DNA of 64,000 nt from Bin87 sp965203985 (GTDB taxonomy: Bacteria; Chloroflexota; Dehalococcoidia; Lucifugimonadales; UBA3495): assembly GCA_965203985.1 (NCBI GenBank), contig CBDBDS010000013.1:1426001-1490000 (forward strand), given 5' to 3'. Positions 42,775 through 51,972 of this stretch are shown piece by piece. The stretch's first letter is position 1, and every line of letters begins with the position of its first letter. Both the position numbers and the translations under genes were made by a program. The notes under the pieces are model-generated. The model had not been told where the DNA came from. It did not search any database and saw only the letters and a list, made by a program, of their open reading frames with translations.

Positions 42775-43779
42775 TCAGGTATCCCGGCTGCCCAGGAACC
42801 AACCGGATCTGGGCCACGGGCCATCGCCCCGATAGATGCTCTGGGCGTAGGCGGTGAGCACGGCGCCCGATACCAGCGTCAGCGCCGACACGAACAGCCA
42901 GATCAGGATGATCAGCACCGATGCCAGGGGGCCGTAGAACAGGCGCTGCGGCGCGATGTACGAGAAGAACAGGGCGAATACGTAGGCGGCCGCCTCGAAG
43001 ATGATGCTGGCGCTGACCGCTCCCAGGAAAGCCCACCGCCATTGCACGTGCCGTTCCGGCACGTAGCGGTACACCAGCAGAAAAACAATCACTGACAGGA
43101 CCCACGCCAGCAGGCTGGGCCACCAGCGCTGCATCTCCACCACGTTGGCCAACCCGCCAAGTTGGATTGCCCGCAACGCGTTGACGGCGAGGTTCGGCAC
43201 CGTCACGTAGGTGAGAACGGTGGAGATCAACAGCCCGATTGCCATCGCGCTGAGGAACAGGTACTCCCGAGTTTTGCCGATGATGCCTACCTGAGCCGGT
43301 GCAATCCCCCAGGCCCGGTTGACCACCAGTCCAACCGCGCCGAAGAGCTTATAGCTGCCCCATAACAGACCAAGCAGCGCGACCAGACCCGTGGCGCCGG
43401 CCACTGCCGGAGGCTGGGACGGCCATAGCGTGGAAACGTCGATATTGGGCGGCAGCACTCCCGAAGAAATGGAGGCGAACCAGGTCCGGGCGCCGTCCTC
43501 TCCCAGCAGCCATGGCAAGATCTGCAACACGATCACCGAGAAGGGCAGCAGGGACACCATGCCGTAGTAGGCCACGCCGGCAATTAGCTGCTGGGTGTCG
43601 TTGCGAGTTACCGCCGCAACGGTTGCCAGCACCAATCGCACCGAGCTACGGCGTTGCGCCAACCGCTGGATGTAGCGGCGGAGATACAGGGCCCGAAGCA
43701 CCGGCCGGATCCGCAGCAACCGGCGGTTGCGGGTCGCCCAGTCGGCGGCCTGGTGCAATTTGGCTTCTAAGGAGGCCAT
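42775..43779 (-). CDS. yihY: YihY/BrkB-family inner-membrane protein
   Basis: 334 residues with six or seven membrane helices. Family signatures are AGVAYYGMVSLLPFSVIVLQIL, LGLLWGSYKLFGAVGLVVNRAWGI and YGPLASVLIILIWLFVSALTLVSGAVL (each partly quoted). Once called RNase BN, the family is now held to be a membrane protein of unsettled transport or envelope role. Normal length. It is 15 nt downstream of the signal-peptidase gene in a run of same-strand genes starting with trkH. Confidence 0.92.
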   Translation of the reverse strand: MASLEAKLHQAADWATRNRRLLRIRPVLRALYLRRYIQRLAQRRSSVRLVLATVAAVTRNDTQQLIAGVAYYGMVSLLPFSVIVLQILPWLLGEDGARTWFASISSGVLPPNIDVSTLWPSQPPAVAGATGLVALLGLLWGSYKLFGAVGLVVNRAWGIAPAQVGIIGKTREYLFLSAMAIGLLISTVLTYVTVPNLAVNALRAIQLGGLANVVEMQRWWPSLLAWVLSVIVFLLVYRYVPERHVQWRWAFLGAVSASIIFEAAAYVFALFFSYIAPQRLFYGPLASVLIILIWLFVSALTLVSGAVLTAYAQSIYRGDGPWPRSGWFLGSRDT

Positions 43780-43794
43780 CCGTGATCGGTCGGA

Positions 43795-44346
43795 TCAGTC
43801 GGTGCGATGTGGCGAACTGTGGCCCAGCAGACGATGGGTAGGTATTCTGAGCCGCATTCTGCCGATGATGTTGGAGTCCGGCACGGGACCATATCGCCGG
43901 CTGTCCCCGCTGTCGGCGCGGTTATCTCCCATCAGGAAGTATTCGTTGTCGTCGCACAACCACGACAGGCCGGGACCGGCAGAGGGCTGAGTTCCAGCCG
44001 CCAAGTACGGTTCCGCCAGTGGTGTGCCCTCTATCGACACGGCGCCGGCGCCGTCGACACGAACTAACTCCCCAGGCAACCCGACTACACGTTTCACATT
44101 GATCAACAGACTGTTATCTCCTGACAGTGAGGGCATCCCTGCCACTACGATGGATCCCCGCGCGAAACTTGTGCCTCTGCTCGACACGCGGCGCACGTGT
44201 ATCAGGTCGCCGTCGCGCAGCGCGGGATGCATGCTGTCGCCCCGAACCAAAAAGAGCGAGTGGAGCGGTACTCGAAATACGCTGATGACCGCGTTACGGA
44301 TGACAGTCAACACCGCGCCGACTCTGCGGAAATTATTCCGCGCCAC
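43795..44346 (-). CDS. lepB: Signal peptidase I-like S26 protease
   Basis: 183 residues. The catalytic Ser38 is in VRGDSMHPAL and the general base Lys85 in INVKRVVGLPGE. The box E motif EYFLMGDNRADSGDSRRYG is present. The N-terminal hydrophobic stretch (about 10-34) is the only membrane segment and has several charged residues, so anchoring may be weak. It removes signal peptides outside the membrane. It is 2 nt downstream of pheA. It is shorter than enterobacterial LepB, which is normal for this subfamily. Confidence 0.88.
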   Translation of the reverse strand: MARNNFRRVGAVLTVIRNAVISVFRVPLHSLFLVRGDSMHPALRDGDLIHVRRVSSRGTSFARGSIVVAGMPSLSGDNSLLINVKRVVGLPGELVRVDGAGAVSIEGTPLAEPYLAAGTQPSAGPGLSWLCDDNEYFLMGDNRADSGDSRRYGPVPDSNIIGRMRLRIPTHRLLGHSSPHRTD

Positions 44347-44348
44347 CG

Positions 44349-45185
44349 TTACTCGGCGCGGGGTTCCCAGAAAGGATAGGACCCCAATATCTTCAACATG
44401 TCCGTGCGCCGGCGCAGACCCTCCAACGCGGCGGCGACCTCCGGCTGGTGCCGATGGCCTTCGCAGTCGATCAGGAAGATGTACCTGCCCAGTTCCTGCT
44501 TGGTCGGGCGGCTCTCGATCTTGACCAGGTTGATGTTCCGGCTGGCGAATTCGCCAATGGTGCTGTAGAGGTTCCCGGGGCGGTCCACCGTGAATGAGAA
44601 GCAGATGGACGTGCGGTCATGGCCGGTGGGAGCATGATCGGCGTGAGCGAGGACGACGAACCGGGTCTGGTTCGCCGTGTTGTCCTGGATGCCCCGGTCC
44701 AGGATTTGCACGTCGTAGATTTCGGCGGCCCGCTGGGGGCAGATCGCTGCGGCCGGAACCCGGCTGCCCTGCATGTCGGCGACGGCGGCGGACGTACTCA
44801 GCGACGCTTCGCGGGGGACTGCGGGAAAATGTGCTTCCAGGTACTCCCGGCACTGGGCCAGGGCCTGGGGATGCGAGTAGATCATCTCAACGGACTCGGC
44901 CGCCACGCCGGGCGCGGCCACCAGGTAGTGGTCGATGGGGATCACCACCTCGTTCTGGATGGACAGGCCCGACTGGGCGATGAGCAGGTCCAGCGTGAAC
45001 GTGACCGATCCCTCCAGGCTGTTCTCAATGGGCACCACCCCGGCGTCCACCTCGTTGTTGGAAACGGCGGCGCCCACCGCGCTGATGGAGGGATAGGGCG
45101 CCAGGACACCCTGGGGGGAGTAGAGCAGGGCAGCCTGCTCCGTGTAGGTCCCAGCCGGTCCCAGGTATCCGATGCTGTTGTTCAT
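44349..45185 (-). CDS. pheA: Prephenate dehydratase
   Basis: 278 residues. The catalytic domain (1-180) begins IGYLGPAGTYTEQAA, has VPIENSLEGSV at 51-61 and the TRF motif at 174-176. An ACT domain (193-270) with ESRP (224-227) follows for phenylalanine feedback. It converts prephenate to phenylpyruvate in phenylalanine synthesis. It is monofunctional (no chorismate mutase). It lies between trkA (33 nt upstream) and lepB (2 nt downstream). Confidence 0.97.
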   Translation of the reverse strand: MNNSIGYLGPAGTYTEQAALLYSPQGVLAPYPSISAVGAAVSNNEVDAGVVPIENSLEGSVTFTLDLLIAQSGLSIQNEVVIPIDHYLVAAPGVAAESVEMIYSHPQALAQCREYLEAHFPAVPREASLSTSAAVADMQGSRVPAAAICPQRAAEIYDVQILDRGIQDNTANQTRFVVLAHADHAPTGHDRTSICFSFTVDRPGNLYSTIGEFASRNINLVKIESRPTKQELGRYIFLIDCEGHRHQPEVAAALEGLRRRTDMLKILGSYPFWEPRAE

Positions 45186-45218
45186 AGGATTACCCCGTCA
45201 TCCGGGGCGGGCCCGCGG

Positions 45219-45878
45219 TCACCGGGCAAACGCCCTCTCAACATCCTCGTGGTTGCCAACCACCACGAGAATGTCGCCATCGTCGATCATTTCCTCTTCA
45301 GCCGGGTTGAGAATATATTCGTTCCCGCGCCGTATGACCATCACCGAGATGTGATGGCGTATCGAATCGGAGACGAGGCCGGCGTCCCGCAGGGACATCC
45401 CGCGCATTTTTTCCGGCGGCCGCAATTTGTGCACCCCGGTGTCCTCGGTGATGTGCATGAACTCGACGTAATTGGGGCTCAGGTCCAGGCTGGCGGCGCG
45501 TTCGGCGGCCTCTTCCTCGGGGAAGATCACCTTGTCCGCGCCCACGCGGTGCAGTATCTCCGCGTGCTGGGTGTCGGTGGCTCGCGCGATGACGTAGGGC
45601 AGCCCCATGGACTTCAGCATCATGGTGGTGATGATGCTGGACTGGATCTGGCTGCCCAGCGCCACGACCGCCACGTCCATGTCTCCAACGCCCAGGTCGC
45701 GCAGCGCGGTCTCGTTGGTAGCATTGGCCTCGACGGCGTAGGTGACGCGCCCCAGCATTTCCTGGACGCGCTGCTCGTCCTGGTCAATGGCCAGCACCTC
45801 GTGCTCCCGCTGGAACAGAGTACTGGCCAGCTTCGAGCCGAACCGGCCTAATCCAATCACGCATACTTGCTTAGCCAT
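45219..45878 (-). CDS. trkA: Potassium uptake regulatory subunit TrkA/KtrA
   Basis: 219 residues with a RCK_N Rossmann domain (VIGLGRFGSKLASTL, then NATNETALRDLGVGDMDVAVVALG) and a C-terminal TrkA_C domain (about 140-219, ending DGDILVVVGNHEDVERAF). The single RCK pair is the KtrA form. It binds nucleotides (ATP/ADP, NAD) in the cytoplasm and gates the membrane subunit encoded 5 nt upstream. Operon with trkH is clear. Confidence 0.95.
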   Translation of the reverse strand: MAKQVCVIGLGRFGSKLASTLFQREHEVLAIDQDEQRVQEMLGRVTYAVEANATNETALRDLGVGDMDVAVVALGSQIQSSIITTMMLKSMGLPYVIARATDTQHAEILHRVGADKVIFPEEEAAERAASLDLSPNYVEFMHITEDTGVHKLRPPEKMRGMSLRDAGLVSDSIRHHISVMVIRRGNEYILNPAEEEMIDDGDILVVVGNHEDVERAFAR

Positions 45879-45883
45879 GATAG

Positions 45884-47476
45884 TTATCCAATTCTAACGG
45901 GTTCTTCAGGGTAGTGGTAGGTGGCGTCCTCCCGGGGAGTGAGCAGCATGACCAAGGTCAGCGGCCCGACCCGGCCCACCAGCATCGTAAGCATGAATAT
46001 GATAGAGCCGGCCATGCTGAGTTCGCTGGATACTCCCGTAGACATTCCGTTGGTGCCGAAGGCCGAAACCGTCTCGAACATCAACGGCAAAAAGGGCAGG
46101 TGAGGGTCGGTGTAGGTCAGGATGGGCAGCACGACGGCGAGGAACGTTACGCCCAGCAACGCCACCAGCAACGCGCGGGAAACCAGCACCGGGGCAATCT
46201 CCCGCCGGAATATTTCCGTGGTGGGGTTCCGCAGGGCGGAGGAACGGGCCGATGCCAGGAGCACCGCCACCGTGTTGACCTTGATCCCTCCGGCCACTGA
46301 CGCGGTGGACCCGCCGATGAACATCAGGCCGGCGAACACCAGTTGAGTGAAGTCGCGGGTGGCGCTCCAGTCCAGGGCAGCAAAACCCGCCGTGCGCCCG
46401 CTGACCCCGTGGAAAATCGCCGAGCCCACGACGCCGTGGCCGGAATGGTCCCACAGCACGCCGTTCCACTCGGCAAACAGGAACGCCAGCGCGCTGAATC
46501 CGTAGAGGAACGTGGTCAGGATCAGCACCAGCTTGGTGTCGAGGCTGAATCGCTGGAAATTGAACAGGAACAGCCCGGGCCAGCGCCGCCGCGACCGGCT
46601 CGGGCTCCAGTTCCGGCGCATGTCCATGATGAAGGGCCATCCCAGGGCGCCGGCGATGATCAACGGGGTGATAACCCACATCAGATACGGGTGCCCTCCC
46701 AAAGTCTCCGCGTTGCTGCCCCCCGGCGAGTTGGGCAGAATCGAGAACCCGGCGTTGTTGAGCGCTGACACCGAGAGGAACAATGACTGCCAGACCGCTT
46801 CCAGGGTCGTAAAGTCCGCCACCGTCCGCATGCGTACGAATATCAGGGCGGCGCCCACCAGGTAGCCGATGAAGAATGCGACCACGATGTTGCGCGCCAC
46901 CCGGGTCAGGTTACGCGCGGAGACATCGCCCACGGTGTCCTGGTACACGTCCTCTTCCAACGCCGTGGCGCGTCTGCCGATGAAAGCGATCAACACGGTG
47001 GCTGCCGTGATGAACTCCAAGCCTCCCACCAGCATCAGCACGAAGATGACCGCCTTCCCGAACTGGGACCAGAATTCGGGCGTATCCACCACCGTCAGTC
47101 CGGTGACGGTGGAGGCCGAAATCGCGGTGAAGAAGGCCACCCGCAGGCTTGCCGCGATTCCGTCGGCAGCGGCTATGGGCAGGGCCAGCATGGCCCCGCC
47201 AATCACGTTCAGCAGCAGGAACGTAAGGAGGAGCAGCAGCGGCGTAGAGGACCAACGCCGCGGAGGGGCGCGGTGACGACGGATCGGAATACGAACCGGG
47301 TCGACCCGTCGCACTCGCCACGACGAACCGCCCTCGCCGGGCGAGGCGAGAACCGCTGTCGCTTCCGGCTCGCTTGAGCCGGCGTTACCGCGAGACGGGT
47401 CGTTCACTGGGAGGCACCGGACACTGGTTGAGGCGCAAATTGGGGATGTCGGGCGCAGGGGTGGTTCGCGTGCCAA
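45884..47476 (-). CDS. trkH: Potassium uptake channel subunit TrkH/KtrB
   Basis: Up to 530 residues. The first 80 are Pro/Ser/Arg-rich and the start is uncertain: TTG 47476 gives the longest frame and GTG 47407 is an alternative, but neither has a good ribosome site. From residue 80 the four M1-P-M2 repeats follow, with selectivity loops STVTGLTVVD, ALNNAGFSIL, GRTAGFAALD and SAFGTNGMSTG. It transports K+ (Na+-coupled in KtrB) with TrkA. First gene of the same-strand run down to about 39.8 kb. Confidence 0.93.
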   Translation of the reverse strand: MAREPPLRPTSPICASTSVRCLPVNDPSRGNAGSSEPEATAVLASPGEGGSSWRVRRVDPVRIPIRRHRAPPRRWSSTPLLLLLTFLLLNVIGGAMLALPIAAADGIAASLRVAFFTAISASTVTGLTVVDTPEFWSQFGKAVIFVLMLVGGLEFITAATVLIAFIGRRATALEEDVYQDTVGDVSARNLTRVARNIVVAFFIGYLVGAALIFVRMRTVADFTTLEAVWQSLFLSVSALNNAGFSILPNSPGGSNAETLGGHPYLMWVITPLIIAGALGWPFIMDMRRNWSPSRSRRRWPGLFLFNFQRFSLDTKLVLILTTFLYGFSALAFLFAEWNGVLWDHSGHGVVGSAIFHGVSGRTAGFAALDWSATRDFTQLVFAGLMFIGGSTASVAGGIKVNTVAVLLASARSSALRNPTTEIFRREIAPVLVSRALLVALLGVTFLAVVLPILTYTDPHLPFLPLMFETVSAFGTNGMSTGVSSELSMAGSIIFMLTMLVGRVGPLTLVMLLTPREDATYHYPEEPVRIG

Positions 47477-47619
47477 ACTCAGGCAGCGTAATTATGACGA
47501 GGTGCGGGGATATGTCAATTGCAATCGTCTCGGTCTTCGCGCACGTTGGTGCGGTTCGAGTCACGCTCCCGGGTTTGTGTTAATATCCAGTGTGAAACCA
47601 CGTCACAAGAGGGGGCATC

Positions 47620-47958
47620 ATGGGTTCCATACGTCTTTACACTGGCGATGACGGCCATTCCCATATCGAAGAGATTGATCCACCGTCCCATCCGGTGTGG
47701 AGCCAAGTGCAAGACGCCAAGGGGATCATATTCCGGGCCTCGCCTCCGGGGTACTTCAGCGACTGGCACGTGGCGCCCCGCCGCCAGTACATCATCACCC
47801 TTTCCGGAGAGGCGGAAATCGGTCTGGCCGACGGTACCGTTCACCGTCTGGGGCCGGGGGACGTGAACCTGGCCGAGGACCTCACCGGCCACGGGCACAC
47901 CACGCGGGTGGTTGGAGACGTCCCCCGCGTAACGGCCACCATTCACCTGGACGACTGA
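47620..47958 (+). CDS. Cupin-domain protein
   Basis: 112 residues starting at ATG 47620 with GAGGGGG before it. A single cupin barrel: DWHVAPRRQYIITLSGEAEIGLADG forms the first motif (without the typical His-x-His) and RLGPGDVNLAEDLTGHGHTTRV the second, with GHGH as a probable metal site. It might be a small metal-dependent enzyme or sugar-binding protein. Monocistronic and divergent from trkH. Substrate unknown. Confidence 0.85.
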   Translation: MGSIRLYTGDDGHSHIEEIDPPSHPVWSQVQDAKGIIFRASPPGYFSDWHVAPRRQYIITLSGEAEIGLADGTVHRLGPGDVNLAEDLTGHGHTTRVVGDVPRVTATIHLDD

Positions 47959-48023
47959 CGGGAACACGCCCAACGTGGGCGTGGGCGGTATCTGAGGTCA
48001 TCCCCGTGCCCACTTCCGTAAAT

Positions 48024-48135
48024 CGTCAGAAGCAGGATTTTCAAGATTTGGGGATTATCAGGATTGGAACCGTTCTGAGATGAAGATCTCCCAATCCTGC
48101 CAAATCATAAAATCCCGTAAATCCTGCTTCTGACG
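48024..48135. repeat. 112-bp element with perfect 17-bp terminal inverted repeats
   Basis: CGTCAGAAGCAGGATTT (48024-48040) and its exact complement (48119-48135) bound a stretch in which further GGATT/AATCC motifs pair. No coding capacity. It looks like a small non-autonomous mobile or REP-type element. It lies between the cupin and leuS. The remainder of the 388-nt gap (47959-48346) contains the leuS leader and no recognisable attenuator. Confidence 0.85.
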
Positions 48136-48346
48136 TTTCCCTGCCGCAAACCGGGTGAGCGCCGGTGCCTGGCCTCTGGCCGGGCTACCGGACGCCGGAC
48201 AGTCGGCTCTGCCGGCCGGGTGGTATACTGTAGGACGCTGCGGTGGCCCGAATATGCCTGTGCTATATTGAGGGTCGCCAGACGTATGTTTTCTGGGCGC
48301 CATCGCTGTTGCCGCCCGCGCCCACGTTGTTGAGGGTTGCCTTTTT

Positions 48347-50824
48347 ATGACCACAGCCCAGCGTCAAGTTGAGCTCCGATTCGACGCGGTCGGGATCGAC
48401 CGCAAGTGGCAGGAGCGGTGGGAACGGGACGGGATCTACCGGGTGGACGACAACGACCCGCGCCCGAAATGGTTCGAAATGACCATGTACCCGTACCCGT
48501 CCGGCGACCTGCACATCGGCCACTGGTACGCCATGGCGCCTTCGGACGCCCACGCCCGGTTCCGCCGGATGCAGGGCTACAACGTGCTGCACCCCATCGG
48601 CTTCGACGCCTTCGGCCTGCCCGCGGAAAACGCCGCCATATCCCGGGGCATTCATCCCTACGAGTGGACGATGTCCAACGTGGAGAACATGCGCCGGCAA
48701 CTGCGCTCCATCGGCGCGATCTACGACTGGGACCGGGAAGTGGTCTGCTGTCTGCCGGAGTACTACCGCTGGAACCAGTGGTTCTTCATCAAGTTGTACG
48801 AACAGGGCCTGGCCTACCGTGCGAAGGCGCCCGTGGTGTGGTGCCCGTCGTGCCAGACCGTGTTGGCCAACGAGCAGGTGCTCAACGGCGAGTGCGAGCG
48901 GTGCGAGACACCCATTACCCGCCGCGACTTCGAGCAGTGGTTCTTCCGCATCACCGACTACGCCGACGAACTGCTGGACTTTGACACGCTGGATGAGTGG
49001 CCGGACAAGATCCTCACCATGCAGCGGAACTGGATCGGCCGCAGCGAAGGCGTGGACATCGGGTTCGACATCTCCGACTACAACATCGAAGAACGGGAGA
49101 TCCGCACCTTTACCACGCGGATCGACACCATATTCGGCGTGACGTTCCTCGTGCTGGCGCCGGAGCATCCCCTGGTGTCCAAGCTCACCTCGGAAAGCCG
49201 ACGGGCGGCGGTTGAAGCCTACGTCGATCAGGCCCGCGCCGCCTCCGAGATCGACCGGCTGGCCGCCGACCGGGAGAAGACCGGCGTCTTCATCGGGGCC
49301 TACGCGCGCAACCGCCTGAATAACGAGAAGGTGCCTATCTACGTGGCCGACTATGTCCTGACCACCTACGGCACCGGCGCGGTGATGGGCGTGCCCGCCC
49401 ACGACCACCGCGACTTTGATTTCGCCCGCAAGTACCGCTTGCCCATCCGCACCGTGATCGCGCCCATAACCTGGGACGGCAGCCCGCCCGAGGAAGCCTT
49501 CATCGGCGACGGGTTCATGACCGACTCGGGCGCGTACGAGGGCATGACCAACGAAGAGGGAATGGAGGCCATAGCCAATGACGTGGAACGACGGGGCTGG
49601 GGCCGCCGCGCGGTAACCTACCGCCTCCGCGACTGGCTGATTTCCCGACAGCGCTACTGGGGTACGCCCATTCCCATGATCTATTGCGACGAATGCGGCG
49701 TACAACCCGTCCCCGAAGCGGACTTGCCCGTGCTGCTGCCCGAGGACGCTGAGTTCCGACCCACCGGCGAATCGCCACTGGCTATCAACGAGTCCTTCGT
49801 GAACACGGTGTGCCCGAAATGCGGCGGACCAGGTCGTCGTGAAACCGACACCATGGACACCTTCATGGACTCGTCCTGGTACATGCTCCGGTACTGCACT
49901 CCGCAGTACGATGGCGGGCCCTACGAGCCTGACGTTGCCGGCGACTGGATGCCGGTGCAGCAGTACACCGGCGGCGCCGAGCACGCGGTGATGCACCTGC
50001 TCTACAGCCGGTTCTTCATCAAGTCGCTGCGGGACATGGGAATGCTCAACATCGACGAGCCGTTCCTGCGCCTGTTCAACCAGGGGGTCATCCTCGGCAG
50101 CGACCACGAGAAGATGAGCAAGAGCCGCGGCAACGTGGTCAACCCCGACGACGTGGTGGGCCAGGTGGGCGCCGACGCCGTGCGCTGCTTCCTCATGTTC
50201 ATCGGGCCCTGGGACCAGGGCGGCCCGTGGAGCGACGAAGGCATCAACGGTGTCGTGCGCTGGCTCAACCGCTCCTGGAGCCTGGTGGAACACGACGCCG
50301 CGCATCTGGACGACAGCGCCACCGACGCCGCGACGGTGCGCGAAACCCAGCGCATACTGCACCAGACCATTCGCAAGTGCTACGAAGACCTGGACAAGTT
50401 CAAGTTCAACACCACCATCGCCTCGCTGATGGAGTTGGTGAACCACCTGAGCCGGGTGTGGAACGACGGCTCGGTGGACAGCACCACCTGGCGCGACTGT
50501 ATCGAGAAGTTCCTGCTCATGCTGGCCCCCATCGCGCCCCACGTTGCGGAAGAGTGGTGGGAAAAGACCGGCCACGGCTACAGTGTCCACCAGCAGCCCT
50601 TCCCCGGTTGGGACGACGAACTCGCTGCCGAAGACGAGCTTACCCTGGTGGTGCAGGTCAACGGCCGGCTGCGTGATCGGATCACGGTACCGGCCAGCAT
50701 CGACGATGACGACGCTCGAGAACGCGCCCTGGAGAGTCCGCGAGTCCGGACCCACATCGACGGCAAGACCGTGCGCAACGTGGTGTACGTCCCCGGCCGC
50801 CTGGTGAACGTGGTGGTAGGGTAG
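48347..50824 (+). CDS. leuS: Leucyl-tRNA synthetase
   Basis: 825 residues, normal length. The class-I signatures are HIGH at 56-59 (PSGDLHIGHWYAM) and KMSKS in HEKMSKSRGNVVNPDD. A zinc-like CxxC pair occurs in WCPSCQTVLANEQVLNGECERCE (partly quoted). The editing domain (TFTTRIDTIFGVTFLVLAPEHP, and GTGAVMGVPAHDHRDFDFA later) is present, and the anticodon-binding part starts with WLNRSWSLVEHD. It charges tRNA-Leu in the cytoplasm. Essential gene; nothing unusual. The retropepsin-like gene follows directly. Confidence 0.98.
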   Translation: MTTAQRQVELRFDAVGIDRKWQERWERDGIYRVDDNDPRPKWFEMTMYPYPSGDLHIGHWYAMAPSDAHARFRRMQGYNVLHPIGFDAFGLPAENAAISRGIHPYEWTMSNVENMRRQLRSIGAIYDWDREVVCCLPEYYRWNQWFFIKLYEQGLAYRAKAPVVWCPSCQTVLANEQVLNGECERCETPITRRDFEQWFFRITDYADELLDFDTLDEWPDKILTMQRNWIGRSEGVDIGFDISDYNIEEREIRTFTTRIDTIFGVTFLVLAPEHPLVSKLTSESRRAAVEAYVDQARAASEIDRLAADREKTGVFIGAYARNRLNNEKVPIYVADYVLTTYGTGAVMGVPAHDHRDFDFARKYRLPIRTVIAPITWDGSPPEEAFIGDGFMTDSGAYEGMTNEEGMEAIANDVERRGWGRRAVTYRLRDWLISRQRYWGTPIPMIYCDECGVQPVPEADLPVLLPEDAEFRPTGESPLAINESFVNTVCPKCGGPGRRETDTMDTFMDSSWYMLRYCTPQYDGGPYEPDVAGDWMPVQQYTGGAEHAVMHLLYSRFFIKSLRDMGMLNIDEPFLRLFNQGVILGSDHEKMSKSRGNVVNPDDVVGQVGADAVRCFLMFIGPWDQGGPWSDEGINGVVRWLNRSWSLVEHDAAHLDDSATDAATVRETQRILHQTIRKCYEDLDKFKFNTTIASLMELVNHLSRVWNDGSVDSTTWRDCIEKFLLMLAPIAPHVAEEWWEKTGHGYSVHQQPFPGWDDELAAEDELTLVVQVNGRLRDRITVPASIDDDDARERALESPRVRTHIDGKTVRNVVYVPGRLVNVVVG

Positions 50825-50833
50825 GTGGTCAAC

Positions 50834-51190
50834 ATGGGCGAGGTACGCGCAATACTCGGAGTTTGGTCGGCCGACGGTTCTACTCGCCACGACGTGGAGA
50901 TGCGGGTAGATACCGGCGCTTCTTATAGCCAGTTGCCCGGCGATACCCTGCGTGATCTGGGCTGGGTTCCCAACCTGCCACCTCGCCCTGCCGGCCTTGC
51001 TGATGGCACTGTGGCCATGGTGGAAATGGGAGAAGTCAAAATCCAGTACAACGACTACGTTCTGTCCCGCATCTTTGTTTTCGGCGAAAATGGATGTCCC
51101 AAACTGTTGGGCAGCGATACCCTGCAGGGACTTGGCATGGGCGTCGACCCCGTAAATCACCGACTAATCAACGTAGTGGTCTATCGCTAA
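50834..51190 (+). CDS. Retropepsin-like aspartic protease
   Basis: 118 residues from ATG 50834 (9 nt after the leuS stop; TAGGTGG serves as ribosome site). VEMRVDTGASYSQLP carries the catalytic Asp26, and a second conserved part (FGENGCPKLLGSDTLQGLGMGVDP) follows, as in single-lobe retropepsins that act as dimers. It is most similar in layout to the pair at 41974-42749 and shows that the genome has several copies. Co-transcribed with leuS, but no functional link is evident. Confidence 0.75.
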   Translation: MGEVRAILGVWSADGSTRHDVEMRVDTGASYSQLPGDTLRDLGWVPNLPPRPAGLADGTVAMVEMGEVKIQYNDYVLSRIFVFGENGCPKLLGSDTLQGLGMGVDPVNHRLINVVVYR

Positions 51191-51318
51191 TTCACTCAAC
51201 GATCGGGTTGCAGACCGTCAACGCCACGCCCTCGTGATCGGTAAGATGCTCACGGTGCCGTGGGGCATTGCGATCAGCGCGGTACCCTGTCGAAGAAACC
51301 CTCAAGGTCTCTAGCCTA

Positions 51319-51966
51319 ATGACCCTCGTTGAAAAATACGCGCTGCTCCCCGAAGAGATCGACCGCCAGAGCCTCGTCATGGTGGCCGACAGCCTGCAAG
51401 GGGACTCTGTCGCATCAAGCCTGCCCGAAGCGGAACGTTACGTGCTGCACCGCATCGTCCGCGCGGAGGGCGATCCAGAGATCGCTGCCGACGTTCGTTT
51501 TAGCAACGGCTCCGTGGATGCCGCCCTCGCATCGCTGCGCAGCGTCAAGCGCGTCGTCACCGACGTGCGCATGGTTCAGGTGGGCATCTCCCGGGCTGCG
51601 CTGACCCGCCGCGGGGTGGAAACCGCGTGCCTCATCGACGCGCCGGAGGTCGCCGAGCGCGCCCGCCGCGAGGGCACCACCCGCAGTGTCGCCGCCGTGC
51701 GTGAGTTGGCCCCGCAGATGGACGGAGCCGTGCTGGCCATCGGAAACGCCCCCACGGCTCTTCTCGCGTTGCTGGACCTGATCGACGCCGGTCAGGTGTC
51801 GCCGGCCATGGTGATCGGGATGCCCGTGGGCTTCGTGGCCTGCCCTGAATCCAAGGCCGAACTGGCTGCAAGAAAAGTGCCGCACATCACCATCCTGGGA
51901 CGACGCGGGGGGAGCTCTGCCGCTGCTGCCACCGTGAACGCCCTGCTGGACCTGCTGGAGGACTGA
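51319..51966 (+). CDS. cbiC: Cobalt-precorrin-8 methylmutase
   Basis: 215 residues from ATG 51319; a frame 51 nt longer is open but lacks similarity. The catalytic His (His44 in YVLHRIVRAEGDPEIA) that moves the C11 methyl to C12 is present. The DGAVLAIGNAPTALLALLDLI and GMPVGFVACPESKAELAA stretches are the substrate-binding loops. It acts late in the ring pathway, making cobyrinate from precorrin-8. First gene of the cob operon; no cobalamin riboswitch is seen in front of it. Confidence 0.95.
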   Translation: MTLVEKYALLPEEIDRQSLVMVADSLQGDSVASSLPEAERYVLHRIVRAEGDPEIAADVRFSNGSVDAALASLRSVKRVVTDVRMVQVGISRAALTRRGVETACLIDAPEVAERARREGTTRSVAAVRELAPQMDGAVLAIGNAPTALLALLDLIDAGQVSPAMVIGMPVGFVACPESKAELAARKVPHITILGRRGGSSAAAATVNALLDLLED

Positions 51967-51972
51967 GCCGCT

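Noticed and set aside
47540..47600. Possible tRNA with a T-loop-like GGTTCGAGTC
   Set aside because: No matching acceptor or anticodon stems around it.
48263..51160. A 965-residue open frame on the minus strand opposite leuS
   Set aside because: Antisense of leuS and the retropepsin gene; His/Val/Gly-rich with no recognisable domain.
51191..51318. Cobalamin riboswitch in front of cbiC
   Set aside because: I looked for the conserved B12 box and stems; they are not there in the 128 nt before the gene.
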